Positions 1-7,773 of a stretch of DNA of 64,000 nt are shown in pieces (the stretch's first letter is position 1; the number at the start of each line of letters is the position of its first letter). Where the stretch lies: positions 62,001 through 126,000 of the forward strand of contig JANRLT010000007.1 in NCBI GenBank assembly GCA_033762255.1. Reading direction: 5' to 3'. A program made the translations under genes and the position numbers. The notes beneath the pieces were generated by a model. That model was not told where the DNA came from. It saw only the letters and a program-made list of their open reading frames with translations, and did not search any database. The DNA comes from Pirellulales bacterium. Lineage in GTDB: Bacteria > Planctomycetota > Planctomycetia > Pirellulales > JALHPA01.

Positions 1-804
1 GAAGGGGAAGAGATGTGCGCGGCGGTGGAACAGGCCGGGGTTCCCAACACGGTTTGGTACAACTATCGCCGCGTTCCCGCGGTGACCATGGCCAAGCAAC
101 TGGTCGATGAGGGACGGCTGGGGCGGATTTTTCATTACCGGGCCAACTTTTTGCAGGACTGGACCATCAACGCCGACCTGCCCCAGGGGGGAAACGCCCT
201 CTGGCGGTTGGATGTCGCCGCCGCCGGCTCCGGCGTGACCGGGGACTTGCTCGCGCATTGCATCGACACCGCCATTTGGATCAATGGTCGGATCAACACC
301 GTGTCGGCCATGACCGAGACCTTTGTCAAGGAACGCCTGCACAACCTCACGGGCAAAAAAGAACCGGTCGGCATCGACGACGCCTGCGCTTTTCTGTGCC
401 GCTTTGACAATGGTTCGCTGGGCCTGTTTGAATCGACCCGCTACGCCCGCGGGCATAAGGCGTTGTATACGTTTGAGATTAACGGCGAAAAGGCCTCGAT
501 CAAATGGGACCTGCACGACCTGCACCGCCTGCAATATTTTGAATATGGCGACGAGGGAAAGATGCGCGGCTGGAAATCCATCCATGTCACCGATGGCGAC
601 CAGCCGTACATGGGCCGGTGGTGGGTGCCGGGGCTGCAAATTGGCTACGAACACAGCTTTGTGCACCAGGTGGCGGACTTTTTGCAGGCCCTGGGGGATG
701 GCAAGCCCTGCCCGCCGACCTTCCGCGACGCGCTCGAAACGCAAAAAATTTGTGACGCGGTCCTGGCCAGCGCAAAAACGGGACAATGGAATGAAGTTAT
801 CTAA
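1..804 (+). CDS. Gfo/Idh/MocA family oxidoreductase (5' end outside window)
   Basis: The frame is open from the first base to the TAA at 802-804, so this is the C-terminal 267 residues of a longer gene. An ATG at 13 lies inside the protein and is not a credible start. The visible part begins near the end of the Rossmann domain (YNYRRVPAV, then [12 protein letters not shown]) and covers the alpha/beta catalytic domain, with the family-typical [16 protein letters not shown] segment, where the His and Asp sit near the active site. Family members are NAD(P)-dependent sugar or inositol dehydrogenases, abundant in planctomycetes. The substrate cannot be read from the sequence. The nucleotide-binding GxGxxG motif would lie upstream of the window. 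Confidence 0.9.
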   Translation, partial: EGEEMCAAVEQAGVPNTVWYNYRRVPAVTMAKQLVDEGRLGRIFHYRANFLQDWTINADLPQGGNALWRLDVAAAGSGVTGDLLAHCIDTAIWINGRINTVSAMTETFVKERLHNLTGKKEPVGIDDACAFLCRFDNGSLGLFESTRYARGHKALYTFEINGEKASIKWDLHDLHRLQYFEYGDEGKMRGWKSIHVTDGDQPYMGRWWVPGLQIGYEHSFVHQVADFLQALGDGKPCPPTFRDALETQKICDAVLASAKTGQWNEVI

Positions 805-931
805 ATGTCATTTGTGGAAAGATATAATTTATCACATAAATAATTGGAAATTTTCAACCTAGTTGGATAACATAACGACATAGGAATTTACTTTATTGAC
901 AACCGATAACGAATTTGCAGGGGCAATCAAG

Positions 932-2056
932 ATGCACACGCGTACGCAATTTGAATCCCTGGAACACCGCCTCCCCTTGGCTGGCAATATCACCGCCAGC
1001 TTTGACAATGGCGTCCTCACGCTGGCCGGCGACGACCTGGCCAACGCGGTCGAAGTCGGCCTGGCCGCTCCCGGGCAGGTGTTTGTTCAGGGCGTGGGCG
1101 ATTTGCAACAAAACCAGCCCACGGCAATTAATGGCGTGGCCAACGGGACCCAAGTATTTACCGGCGTTGACAAGCTCTATGTGTATTTGCGCGGCGGCGA
1201 TGACGAATTACGGGTCAATAATATCGCGCTTTCGGTCCTGCATGTCGAAGGGGGAACCGGCAGCGACAATGTCCGCATCGGCGCGCCCCAGGCGGCGTTT
1301 CTGGGGGCCTTGGGGAATATCAACGATGGTTCCGTGGGCGTGTCGCAAACATTGCGGGTCGATTTGGGGACCGGTGGGGATGAACTGGTCCGCCTGCAGC
1401 GGGTCTTTGGCGGCGCGGCGTGGGATCTCGACGCCACCAGCGCGCTCGCGCGGGTGCAGGTGTTTGACGCCTCAAGCGGCGCGGTCGATGTGCGCACCGG
1501 CGGCGGGAACGATTTGCTCTTGATTTACAATCATACGGCGCACGGCGTGGTCAATATAAACACGGACGGCGGTAACGACCAACTGCAACTGGTCAATAGC
1601 TCGCTGCGCAAGGATGCGTTTTTAATTGGCGGCGACGGGGATGACCTGTTTGGGCTGGATGTGAACAATTACGGCGGGTTGGTCCAGGCGGATACCGGCG
1701 CGGGGAATGATTTTCTGCTGTTTTCGCGGTCGGTCGCCGCCAAGGAAGTGCGGTTATTTACCGGCGGCGGCTTTGACACGCTGCTGGTCGGGCGCTATTA
1801 CACCTCGCCCAATACGCTGGCCAACGGCGGCAGCACCGCCAAAAAGATCACCATCGACACCGGCGCGCAGACCGATACCGCGCACGTGGCGGCCAACGCG
1901 GTGGATGATTTTTATGCGGCGTATGGCGCGGGGGACGATAATGTGACGTTTGATTACAACCTGATCCGCCATCGGGGCACGGCGGACGGAGGAGGGGGCT
2001 CTAACCCGCTGACACAACTGGGTGGAAATAATTTGAAGTTTCTGAATTTTACCTAG
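932..2056 (+). CDS. Secreted RTX-like beta-roll protein with planctomycete FExLExR motif
   Basis: The protein has 374 residues from the ATG at 932. A TTG at 896 would add 12 residues, but the N-terminal motif sits naturally just after the 932 start. Residues 6-14 read QFESLEHRL, followed by LAGNI; this matches the F-E-x-L-E-x-R motif at the start of many large secreted planctomycete proteins. The rest contains repeated Gly/Asp/Asn-rich turns (RGGDDELRV, GGGNDLLLI, DGGNDQLQL, GGDGDDLFG, GAGNDFLLF, GAGDDNVTF), about one every 25 to 40 residues. They resemble degenerate calcium-binding RTX nonapeptides and suggest a parallel beta-roll. No catalytic domain is recognised. A surface or matrix role is inferred. 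The gene stands alone. Confidence 0.75.
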   Translation: MHTRTQFESLEHRLPLAGNITASFDNGVLTLAGDDLANAVEVGLAAPGQVFVQGVGDLQQNQPTAINGVANGTQVFTGVDKLYVYLRGGDDELRVNNIALSVLHVEGGTGSDNVRIGAPQAAFLGALGNINDGSVGVSQTLRVDLGTGGDELVRLQRVFGGAAWDLDATSALARVQVFDASSGAVDVRTGGGNDLLLIYNHTAHGVVNINTDGGNDQLQLVNSSLRKDAFLIGGDGDDLFGLDVNNYGGLVQADTGAGNDFLLFSRSVAAKEVRLFTGGGFDTLLVGRYYTSPNTLANGGSTAKKITIDTGAQTDTAHVAANAVDDFYAAYGAGDDNVTFDYNLIRHRGTADGGGGSNPLTQLGGNNLKFLNFT

Positions 2057-2638
2057 ATTACCCTGCTAGGAAATGGCATGTTCCCCGCTGGCAACCGGCA
2101 CATTTTGCGGTCGGATTCTTATTGATAATTTTTTAGCTCTCAAGCAAATCGTAAATTTATCGAGTTCCTTATACTAATCGCTAGTAATCATAGCGCGGTT
2201 TTTACCAGTATACCAGAGGATTCCGCAACTCCGTTGGAGTAGGAGTTCATTGATTTTCCCCTTTACCCAGGGTTGTTCGCTGCGTTCCAACCCGTGGGCT
2301 TTGTTCCCCAGTATTACCAATGAACAGGGCGCGTTGCGGTACTCCCTCTCCCTCTGGGAGAGGGCCGGGGTGAGGGAATTTACCGCAACGCGGTTATGGA
2401 ACTCAGCCCAGGGTTGCCGCGTAGCGGCTACCCTGGGAATACCGCAAGCCAAAAAATTCTACCGCAACGCGGTTGCGTTATCCGTAAACAATCTATTAAT
2501 ACTAGGTCCATTCGCAAATTGTTAGCCGTGCTGTTATCAAACTCTTTATTCAATATTACTTTACCTAAACAAGTGTTTAATCGTTTTATCTTCTTAACGC
2601 ACCGCAAATGCGACTGACCGGAATCAGGTTGACCCCCG
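2057..2638. repeat. Intergenic region with several hairpin repeats
   Basis: No convincing gene is seen in these 582 bases. The first 150 bases are AT-rich and plain. Then follow an imperfect hairpin at 2266-2298 (CCCAGGGTTG to CAACCCGTGGG), a perfect 9-bp stem with 3-base loop at 2344-2364 (CCCTCTCCC TCT GGGAGAGGG) followed by GCCGGGGTGAGGG, and a 14-bp stem with one mismatch at 2407-2437 around GTA. Three GCAACGCGGTTGC-like palindromic pieces lie at about 2332, 2381 and 2459. These look like dispersed hairpin repeats and not coding sequence. Confidence 0.7.
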
Positions 2639-3025
2639 ATGCACCGTGAAATCCAAATCCTGGCCTTGATTCAATTTTTGATCGTCGGCCTGTCGCATTT
2701 TTGCTATCCCCGCGCTTGGGCGGAGTTTTTTATCTGGCTGCGGGGGCGGGGTTATGCGGGCGTCTTTGTGCATGGCTTTCTCAGTTTGGCGCTAGGCTCG
2801 CTGGTTGTGGCGTTTCATCAGGTCTGGGCGGGACCAGCCGCCGTGCTGACCGTCGTCGGCTACATCTACCTTTTCAAGGCGGCACTTTGCTTCTTGTGGC
2901 CCGCCACCCAGATGGCCACGCTTGGTCGTGTCTCGGTTGAGCGCACTTGGGTGTTTATGGTACCCGGAGTGGTTTATATCCTCATCGCTGGCGTGCTAAT
3001 GTATGCGCTCTGGGAAAAGCGGTAA
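2639..3025 (+). CDS. Small four-helix membrane protein, unknown function
   Basis: The protein has 128 residues and is almost entirely hydrophobic, with about four predicted membrane helices: near residues 7-25, 38-58, 67-90 and 103-124. The helices are joined by short polar loops (RAWAEF, LRGRGYAG, LGRVSVERT). No catalytic or binding motif is recognised. The ATG at 2639 overlaps the end of a GACCCCCGATG stretch and has no strong ribosome binding site. The gene is flanked on both sides by repeat-rich intergenic DNA and has no operon partner. The call as a real gene rests on length, composition and the clean membrane pattern. Confidence 0.65.
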   Translation: MHREIQILALIQFLIVGLSHFCYPRAWAEFFIWLRGRGYAGVFVHGFLSLALGSLVVAFHQVWAGPAAVLTVVGYIYLFKAALCFLWPATQMATLGRVSVERTWVFMVPGVVYILIAGVLMYALWEKR

Positions 3026-3498
3026 TAGATATTAACACGGCAAATTAAATGCACCGCAGGCCCTCGGAAGACTGGATGACGGGCCATTGAACACCGCAAA
3101 ACACGGCAGAGCTCGTGTGGGTCAGGGTTAATTAGGGGTTCCCTGAGTAGCCACTGAGCATAAACCTCGGGCTGAGTTACCAAACCGCCTTGGGGAAGAA
3201 AGCAACCAATTCGGCAACGGAGTTGCCTCCTACAATTCTGCGCGCCCCGCACCGCCGATATCAACGGCCGCTTTGTGTGTGGTTAACGAGCACCCAGCAT
3301 TCAAAAAAACCAGCAACCAAATACCGCGCTCCGCTGCGCGTCGCGGCTAAGCAAAACTCCCGCGTCCCGCGACTCTCGCCTCCCATCCCTCATTCCGCCG
3401 ATACGAGCGGCGGCTTTGTGCGGGAGCAGCTTACCAAATACCAAACGCCAAAAACCAAACGCCACGTCCCGTCCGGCGGACGGGACCTACTTTCCTCC
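3026..3498. repeat. Repeat-rich intergenic region downstream of ugd
   Basis: A plus-strand open frame crosses this interval, but its far half is only the antisense of ugd, so it is not taken as a gene. Contents include a GTAG-headed REP-like hairpin at 3213-3233 and two related pieces at about 3256 (GCCGATATCAACGGCCGCTT) and 3397 (GCCGATACGAGCGGCGGCTT). There is a degenerate tract of CCAAA-type units at 3433-3462 and a perfect 9-bp stem at 3466-3486 (GTCCCGTCC GGC GGACGGGAC). The last hairpin lies 13 bases past the ugd stop and could act as a transcript end, but it has no T run. Confidence 0.6.
3213..3233 (-). repeat. GTAG-headed REP-like hairpin (GGCAAC stem)
   Basis: On the minus strand the element reads GTAGGA, then stem GGCAAC, loop TCC and stem GTTGCC, followed by GAATT. 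The copy at 53632-53655 has the same frame of bases but stem GGCGAC/GTCGCC. The GTAG tetranucleotide just before a short hairpin is the known signature of REP elements recognised by RAYT transposases. Confidence 0.65.
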
Positions 3499-4830
3499 CT
3501 AGCCCAGTCCCCGTGCTTCGCCCAGGACGGGCGCTTTGCCAATACCGTAATATGTAAACCCGTATTGGCGGGCTGCTTCGGGGTTGAGGACATTCCGCCC
3601 ATCAAAAACCAGTGGTCGGGCCAGGGCGCGTTTAAGCTCGTCCCAGTCGGGATTGCGGTAGTCCCCCCATTCGGTCACGATGGCCAGGGCGTCGGCACCG
3701 GCCGCGGCCGCCAGCGGATCGACGGCATAGTGCAGCTTATCTCCGTAAATTTTTCGCACGTTGGCCGTGGCCACCGGGTCATGCACCCTCACCACGCAAC
3801 CCGCCCCCAGCAGTTGGTCGATCAGCACCAGCGACGAGGCCTCGCGGATGTCATCCGTCCGGGGCTTAAACGCCAACCCCCACACGGCTATGATTTTCCC
3901 CCGCAGTTCCCGCCCAAAGAATTGCTCGATCTTGCGAAAGAGGGTCTCTTTTTGCCGCAGATTGACTTGGTTTACCGCGTCCAAGAGCGTGGGTTGGATG
4001 CCGCACGCGCGGGCCAGTGCCGAAAGCGCCCGCACATCCTTGGGAAAGCAGCTTCCGCCGTAGCCGACTCCCGGCATGAGAAACTCAAACCCAATTCGGC
4101 GGTCATGGCCGATGCCGCGGCGGACCTCGTCGATGTCGGCCTCCAGCTTTTCACACAGGTTGGCGACTTCGTTGATAAAGCTGATTTTGGTCGAAAGCAT
4201 GGCGTTGGCCACGTATTTGGCCATTTCAGCGCTTTCGGGGGTCATTACTAAAAATGGGTTGCCGCTTTGCAGGAAGGGCTCATACAGCAGGCGCAGAATC
4301 TCGCCCACCGGCGGACTGCGCACACCCACCACGACGCGGTCGGGGTTGAGAAAATCCTCGATTGCGGCCCCTTCCCGCAAAAATTCGGGGTTATTGGCCA
4401 CTTCGCACTCGCGGCCGGTTAGCTCCATGAGCCGCTTGTGCACCTGGGCGTTCGTTCCAACGGGGACAGTGCTTTTAATAACGACAATCGCGTGCGGTTG
4501 CAGGTGCGGGGCCAGCCCCTCCAGCGCCTGCAGCATGTATTGCAAATCCGCCGAGCCGTCACTGGCGGCGGGGGTCCCCACGGCCAGAAAAACCAGCTTG
4601 GCCTGCGGAATGGCCGCTGCGGCCTGGGTGGTAAAGTGCAGCCGCCCCGCGCGCAGGTTCCGCTCGACCATTTCGGCTAGGCCTGGCTCATAAATGGGGA
4701 CTTCGCCAGCGTTCAGCCGCGCGATCTTGCGTTCGTCAATATCGACGCAAAAGACCTGATTGCCGCTTTCGGCAAAGCAGGTTCCCGTGACCAGGCCAAC
4801 GTATCCGGTGCCAATAATTGCGATCTTCAT
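3499..4830 (-). CDS. ugd: UDP-glucose 6-dehydrogenase
   Basis: The enzyme oxidises UDP-glucose to UDP-glucuronate with NAD+ and supplies acidic sugar for surface polysaccharide. At 443 residues it has normal family length. The N-terminus [16 protein letters not shown] is the Rossmann NAD-binding motif. A central helical segment follows, and the catalytic cysteine lies in [14 protein letters not shown] at about residue 262. The C-terminal UDP-binding domain includes [16 protein letters not shown]. The ATG at 4830 starts directly with the Rossmann strand. A NusG-like gene lies 251 bases upstream on the same strand, which suggests a link in expression. The stop TAG is followed at once by GGAGGAAAGTAGGTCCCG, part of a repeat. 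Confidence 0.96.
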   Translation of the reverse strand: MKIAIIGTGYVGLVTGTCFAESGNQVFCVDIDERKIARLNAGEVPIYEPGLAEMVERNLRAGRLHFTTQAAAAIPQAKLVFLAVGTPAASDGSADLQYMLQALEGLAPHLQPHAIVVIKSTVPVGTNAQVHKRLMELTGRECEVANNPEFLREGAAIEDFLNPDRVVVGVRSPPVGEILRLLYEPFLQSGNPFLVMTPESAEMAKYVANAMLSTKISFINEVANLCEKLEADIDEVRRGIGHDRRIGFEFLMPGVGYGGSCFPKDVRALSALARACGIQPTLLDAVNQVNLRQKETLFRKIEQFFGRELRGKIIAVWGLAFKPRTDDIREASSLVLIDQLLGAGCVVRVHDPVATANVRKIYGDKLHYAVDPLAAAAGADALAIVTEWGDYRNPDWDELKRALARPLVFDGRNVLNPEAARQYGFTYYGIGKAPVLGEARGLG

Positions 4831-4870
4831 GGTGTATCGGAAATGTGAGTGCGCAAGCGGTAGTTCGGGG

Positions 4871-5054
4871 CGCGGGCATTAGCCCGCGATCCAAATGTTT
4901 ACGGCTGAATATGTTGAAAAATGAGGATGAATCGGGCCTGTGATTATTAGCCTACGGGCACTAGCCCACAGTTGAATAACGCTCAAAAATCAAATTTAAC
5001 CGGACGCTAGCGCGTTCCGGCTGATGGCATCAGCCGACGGGCGCTAGCCCACGG
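4871..5054. repeat. Cluster of GGGCGCTAGCCC-type hairpins between NusG-like gene and ugd
   Basis: At least four related palindromic pieces occur in under 200 bases: CGCGGGCATTAGCCCGCG at 4871, TACGGGCACTAGCCCACA at about 4953, CGGACGCTAGCGCGTTCCG at 5001 and GACGGGCGCTAGCCCACGG at about 5036. Two are followed by GTT(G/A)AATAACGCTC. A related piece occurs at 11061-11084. They sit in the transcribed gap between two same-strand genes, so they could fold in the RNA. No T run follows any of them. Confidence 0.65.
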
Positions 5055-5081
5055 TTGTATGACCCCACGGTTAAATAACGC

Positions 5082-5699
5082 TCAAATCGGCTCCAGGTAG
5101 TAATCTTCCACTTCCAGCGACACGCCTTGCTGTAAAAAGCGGACTTCCACGATGAGGCGGGATTGCGTCCGCCGCTCGGCCACGGTCCCTTCCACGCCCA
5201 GGAGCGCGCCACTTTTGACGCGTACCCTTTGTCCGGGCTGCAGGCGGCTTTCCACGGTCAAGGGAGCATTTGCCGTGATCAGCCGTTCGACCTGGCTGAG
5301 GTCAAATTGCAGTTGCCTTTGGTCGGGCACCGCCAAGGTTTGGGAAATACGGTTGGTGGTCAAAGCCCGCCCCCGTTCCTCGGGGGTTCCCCATAAAAAC
5401 AAATAACCCCCAAATAACGGAACTTGCGACTTGCGCCGCTTTCCCCCGATGACATGGGTGCGCGTCACCAGCGGCAGATAAAAGGGGATCTGCCAGGTGA
5501 GCAAGTCGCGAGCGAGCGATTTTTCTTGGCGGGCTTTGGTATAAATGGCCCACCACGCCCGCGCCGCGGGGTTAGCGGTTGTTTCCGGCGCGGTAGGGAC
5601 CGTCGGCGCGTCGTGACTGTTGGCCAACAAATCCGGCGGGTAGAGGTGCGTTTCGGTGCGAATAAACGGCATATAACGGTCGTGGGGGGCGTTCCCCAA
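5082..5699 (-). CDS. NusG/RfaH-like transcription antitermination factor
   Basis: The protein has 205 residues. After a roughly 40-residue polar leader comes the NusG N-terminal domain, beginning ARAWWAIYTKARQEKSLA and continuing through PFYLPLVTRT and PLFGGYLFLWG. The C-terminal KOW-type segment is QPGQRVRVKSGALLGVEGTV. NusG-family proteins bind RNA polymerase and modulate pausing and termination; specialised paralogues such as RfaH, UpxY and LoaP act on long polysaccharide operons. General nusG normally sits next to ribosomal protein genes, so this lone copy beside ugd and wecB is more likely such a paralogue. A 10-bp inverted repeat lies 35 bases upstream of its start. Target operons cannot be proven from the sequence. 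Confidence 0.85.
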   Translation of the reverse strand: MGNAPHDRYMPFIRTETHLYPPDLLANSHDAPTVPTAPETTANPAARAWWAIYTKARQEKSLARDLLTWQIPFYLPLVTRTHVIGGKRRKSQVPLFGGYLFLWGTPEERGRALTTNRISQTLAVPDQRQLQFDLSQVERLITANAPLTVESRLQPGQRVRVKSGALLGVEGTVAERRTQSRLIVEVRFLQQGVSLEVEDYYLEPI

Positions 5700-5733
5700 A
5701 AAGCCAGGGGCCAGGGACCGAGCCTAAATTTAG

Positions 5734-5761
5734 TAAAATGCTACGTTAGTATAGCATTTTA
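5734..5761. promoter_or_regulatory. Perfect 10-bp inverted repeat between divergent NusG-like and wecB genes
   Basis: TAAAATGCTA and TAGCATTTTA are exact reverse complements separated by 8 bases. The element lies 35 bases upstream of the NusG-like start and 178 bases upstream of wecB, in the shared divergent promoter region. Symmetry and position fit an operator for a dimeric regulator. An AT-rich hairpin with a T-rich flank is the alternative reading. Confidence 0.45.
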
Positions 5762-5938
5762 TTCGCTCCGCCCGAGAGTGCATCCGCGGCGAATTCACTT
5801 GATTTCACGCGGATTTCACAATCGCATCATAGTCGGCCCAATCGGTTTGAGGTAAATTGTCGTTGAGGCGGGGATGGGGGCGGATAACGGACCAGGGGTT
5901 GTCGCCGCCGATTACTTTTTTCATTGTAAAAAAATCGC

Positions 5939-7033
5939 ATGACTGCTGGACTTGCTTGTATTGCCGGTGCGCGCCCCAATTTTATGAAGATCGCCCCCCT
6001 GGTAAAGGCGTTTACGGCGGCAAATCTCGATCCCTATGTGATCCACACCGGCCAGCATTACGACGAAAAAATGAGCGAATCGTTTTTTCGCGATTTGGGC
6101 ATTCCGCAACCGCGCGTCAATCTCGAGGTCGGTTCCGGCTCGCACGTCTTTCAAATTGCCGAGGTCATGAAACGTCTGGAGGCCGAATTTGCCAAACAGC
6201 CCCCTCGGGCGGTCGTTGTGGTGGGGGATGTGAATTCCACGGTGGCAGGAGCGATAACCGGGGTGAAGCTGGGGATCCCCGTCGCGCATGTGGAAGCAGG
6301 CCTGCGCAGCGGGGACCGATCAATGCCAGAGGAGACCAACCGCATTTTAACGGATGCCATTGCCGATTGGTTGTTTACCTCGGAACCGGCGGCCAATGAC
6401 AACCTGCGGCGGGAAGGGGTGCCGGAGGAAAAAATCCACTTTGTGGGAAATGTCATGATCGACACGCTGCTGGAAAATCTGCGGCGCGCCCGGCAGGTCA
6501 AGGCATACGAACAGTTTGATGTGCCGTCGCGGGGATATGCGGTCTTGACCCTGCATCGCCCGTCCAATGTTGACCAACCGGAGCGGCTGCAATCGATTTT
6601 GCGGGCCATTACCCAACTGCACCGCCAGGTGCCGGTGCTGTTTGTGATGCATCCCCGGACGCAGGCCAAAATTCGCGAGTTTGGCTTTGCTGACCAACCG
6701 GAACTCAACGGCTACCGTTGGATCGATCCGCAGCCCTATCATTCCATGCTTAGTTTGACAGAAAATGCCCGCCTGGTTCTGACCGACTCCGGCGGTCTGC
6801 AAGAGGAAACCACCATGCTGGGCGTTCCCTGCCTGACCATTCGCGACAATACCGAGCGACCGATTACGATCGATGTGGGGAGCAACCGGCTGGTGTCGCA
6901 TGAAACGGGCGTCCTAGCGACGGCTATTCGCGACTGTCTGGATATCAGCGACAAACCTTGGCAAGTGCCGGAATTGTGGGATGGACAGGCGGCGGTCCGC
7001 ATCGCCGAGATTCTGCGGCGGGATTTGAACTAA
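5939..7033 (+). CDS. wecB: UDP-N-acetylglucosamine 2-epimerase (non-hydrolysing)
   Basis: The enzyme interconverts UDP-GlcNAc and UDP-ManNAc, a precursor for surface polysaccharides. It has 364 residues, the usual length. Family hallmarks include GARPNFMKIAPLVKAF near the start, HTGQHYDEKMS, HVEAGLRSGD at about residue 119 and DSGGLQEETTMLGVPCLTIR at about 281, which together form the UDP-sugar-binding GT-B cleft. The N-terminus MTAGLACIAGARPNF places the start at the ATG at 5939. The gene is divergent from the NusG-like gene and shares its upstream region, consistent with a common role in polysaccharide supply together with ugd. Confidence 0.95.
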   Translation: MTAGLACIAGARPNFMKIAPLVKAFTAANLDPYVIHTGQHYDEKMSESFFRDLGIPQPRVNLEVGSGSHVFQIAEVMKRLEAEFAKQPPRAVVVVGDVNSTVAGAITGVKLGIPVAHVEAGLRSGDRSMPEETNRILTDAIADWLFTSEPAANDNLRREGVPEEKIHFVGNVMIDTLLENLRRARQVKAYEQFDVPSRGYAVLTLHRPSNVDQPERLQSILRAITQLHRQVPVLFVMHPRTQAKIREFGFADQPELNGYRWIDPQPYHSMLSLTENARLVLTDSGGLQEETTMLGVPCLTIRDNTERPITIDVGSNRLVSHETGVLATAIRDCLDISDKPWQVPELWDGQAAVRIAEILRRDLN

Positions 7034-7233
7034 GGAATGGGTGATTTTCCGTTATTCCCCACCGTAAATCGGAGATTTCTGATTGAACGGGGAGTGCTTT
7101 GGAATATTTCGTTGTATAGAATGCATTACTCCCTGACATGATGGTTTGACGTCCTACCTGTTTGCCTGGTTTTATTCCTCCCTTGCCAGGCCGCCACCCC
7201 GCCTGCTTGGCCAATTCTTGCCATATTGCAACT

Positions 7234-7767
7234 ATGTCTGACGCTCCAAAATTGGACGAATTGCTTAAGTTGTATTATGCGGACCCCCGTCAATTAGCCG
7301 AGTTTACACCGGTGGATTCCGCGGAAATGCCCCGAGTATACCAGGAACTGCTCGCCCACGAGCATCACATGACCGTGACGGTGGAGAACCACCATGGCTG
7401 TCTGGTGGATGTGGAAGTATTATCGGCGGGGCAGGCGGGGGAATACTACATTCGTAAAATTGTGCTGCGGCGGCAGTCGGATGGGCGGGTGGTGTTGTTT
7501 GGCATTGTGCGGCTGCAATTAGCGGCGGTCAGCGAGGGGGTGCGAGCGGAAATTTTGAGCCAGCGTTTGCCGCTGGGGCGGATCCTCATTCAACATAATG
7601 TCTGGCGGCAGATTCATTTGTGCCAATTGTACAAAGTCATTTGCGCCCCCGAACTGGCGGAAATTTTTGGCTGCGCCGCGGGGACCACCACCTATGGGCG
7701 GAGGGCGATGATCAGCATGGACCACCAGCCGGCGTTGCAGCTTTTGGAAATTGTCTCTCCGGAGTGA
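7234..7767 (+). CDS. Chorismate-lyase-like (UbiC/UTRA fold) protein
   Basis: The protein has 177 residues from the ATG at 7234. An earlier in-frame ATG at 7162 would add 24 residues of unlikely sequence. The layout resembles chorismate lyase: a mixed segment MTVTVENHHG, then YYIRKIVLRR, RVVLFGIVRLQL, RLPLGRIL, and TTYGRRAMISM, which parallels the conserved Arg-Arg strand of UbiC and of UTRA effector domains, ending LLEIVSPE. UbiC makes 4-hydroxybenzoate from chorismate, but the match is by pattern only, so another ligand or reaction is possible. It is followed after 6 bases by a glycosyltransferase gene, so the two are almost certainly co-transcribed. Confidence 0.55.
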   Translation: MSDAPKLDELLKLYYADPRQLAEFTPVDSAEMPRVYQELLAHEHHMTVTVENHHGCLVDVEVLSAGQAGEYYIRKIVLRRQSDGRVVLFGIVRLQLAAVSEGVRAEILSQRLPLGRILIQHNVWRQIHLCQLYKVICAPELAEIFGCAAGTTTYGRRAMISMDHQPALQLLEIVSPE

Positions 7768-7773
7768 CGCCGC

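Noticed and set aside
3190-4251. 353-codon plus-strand frame across the ugd region
   Set aside because: Most of it is antisense to ugd, which has full family motifs on the minus strand. The first 300 bases translate repeat DNA.
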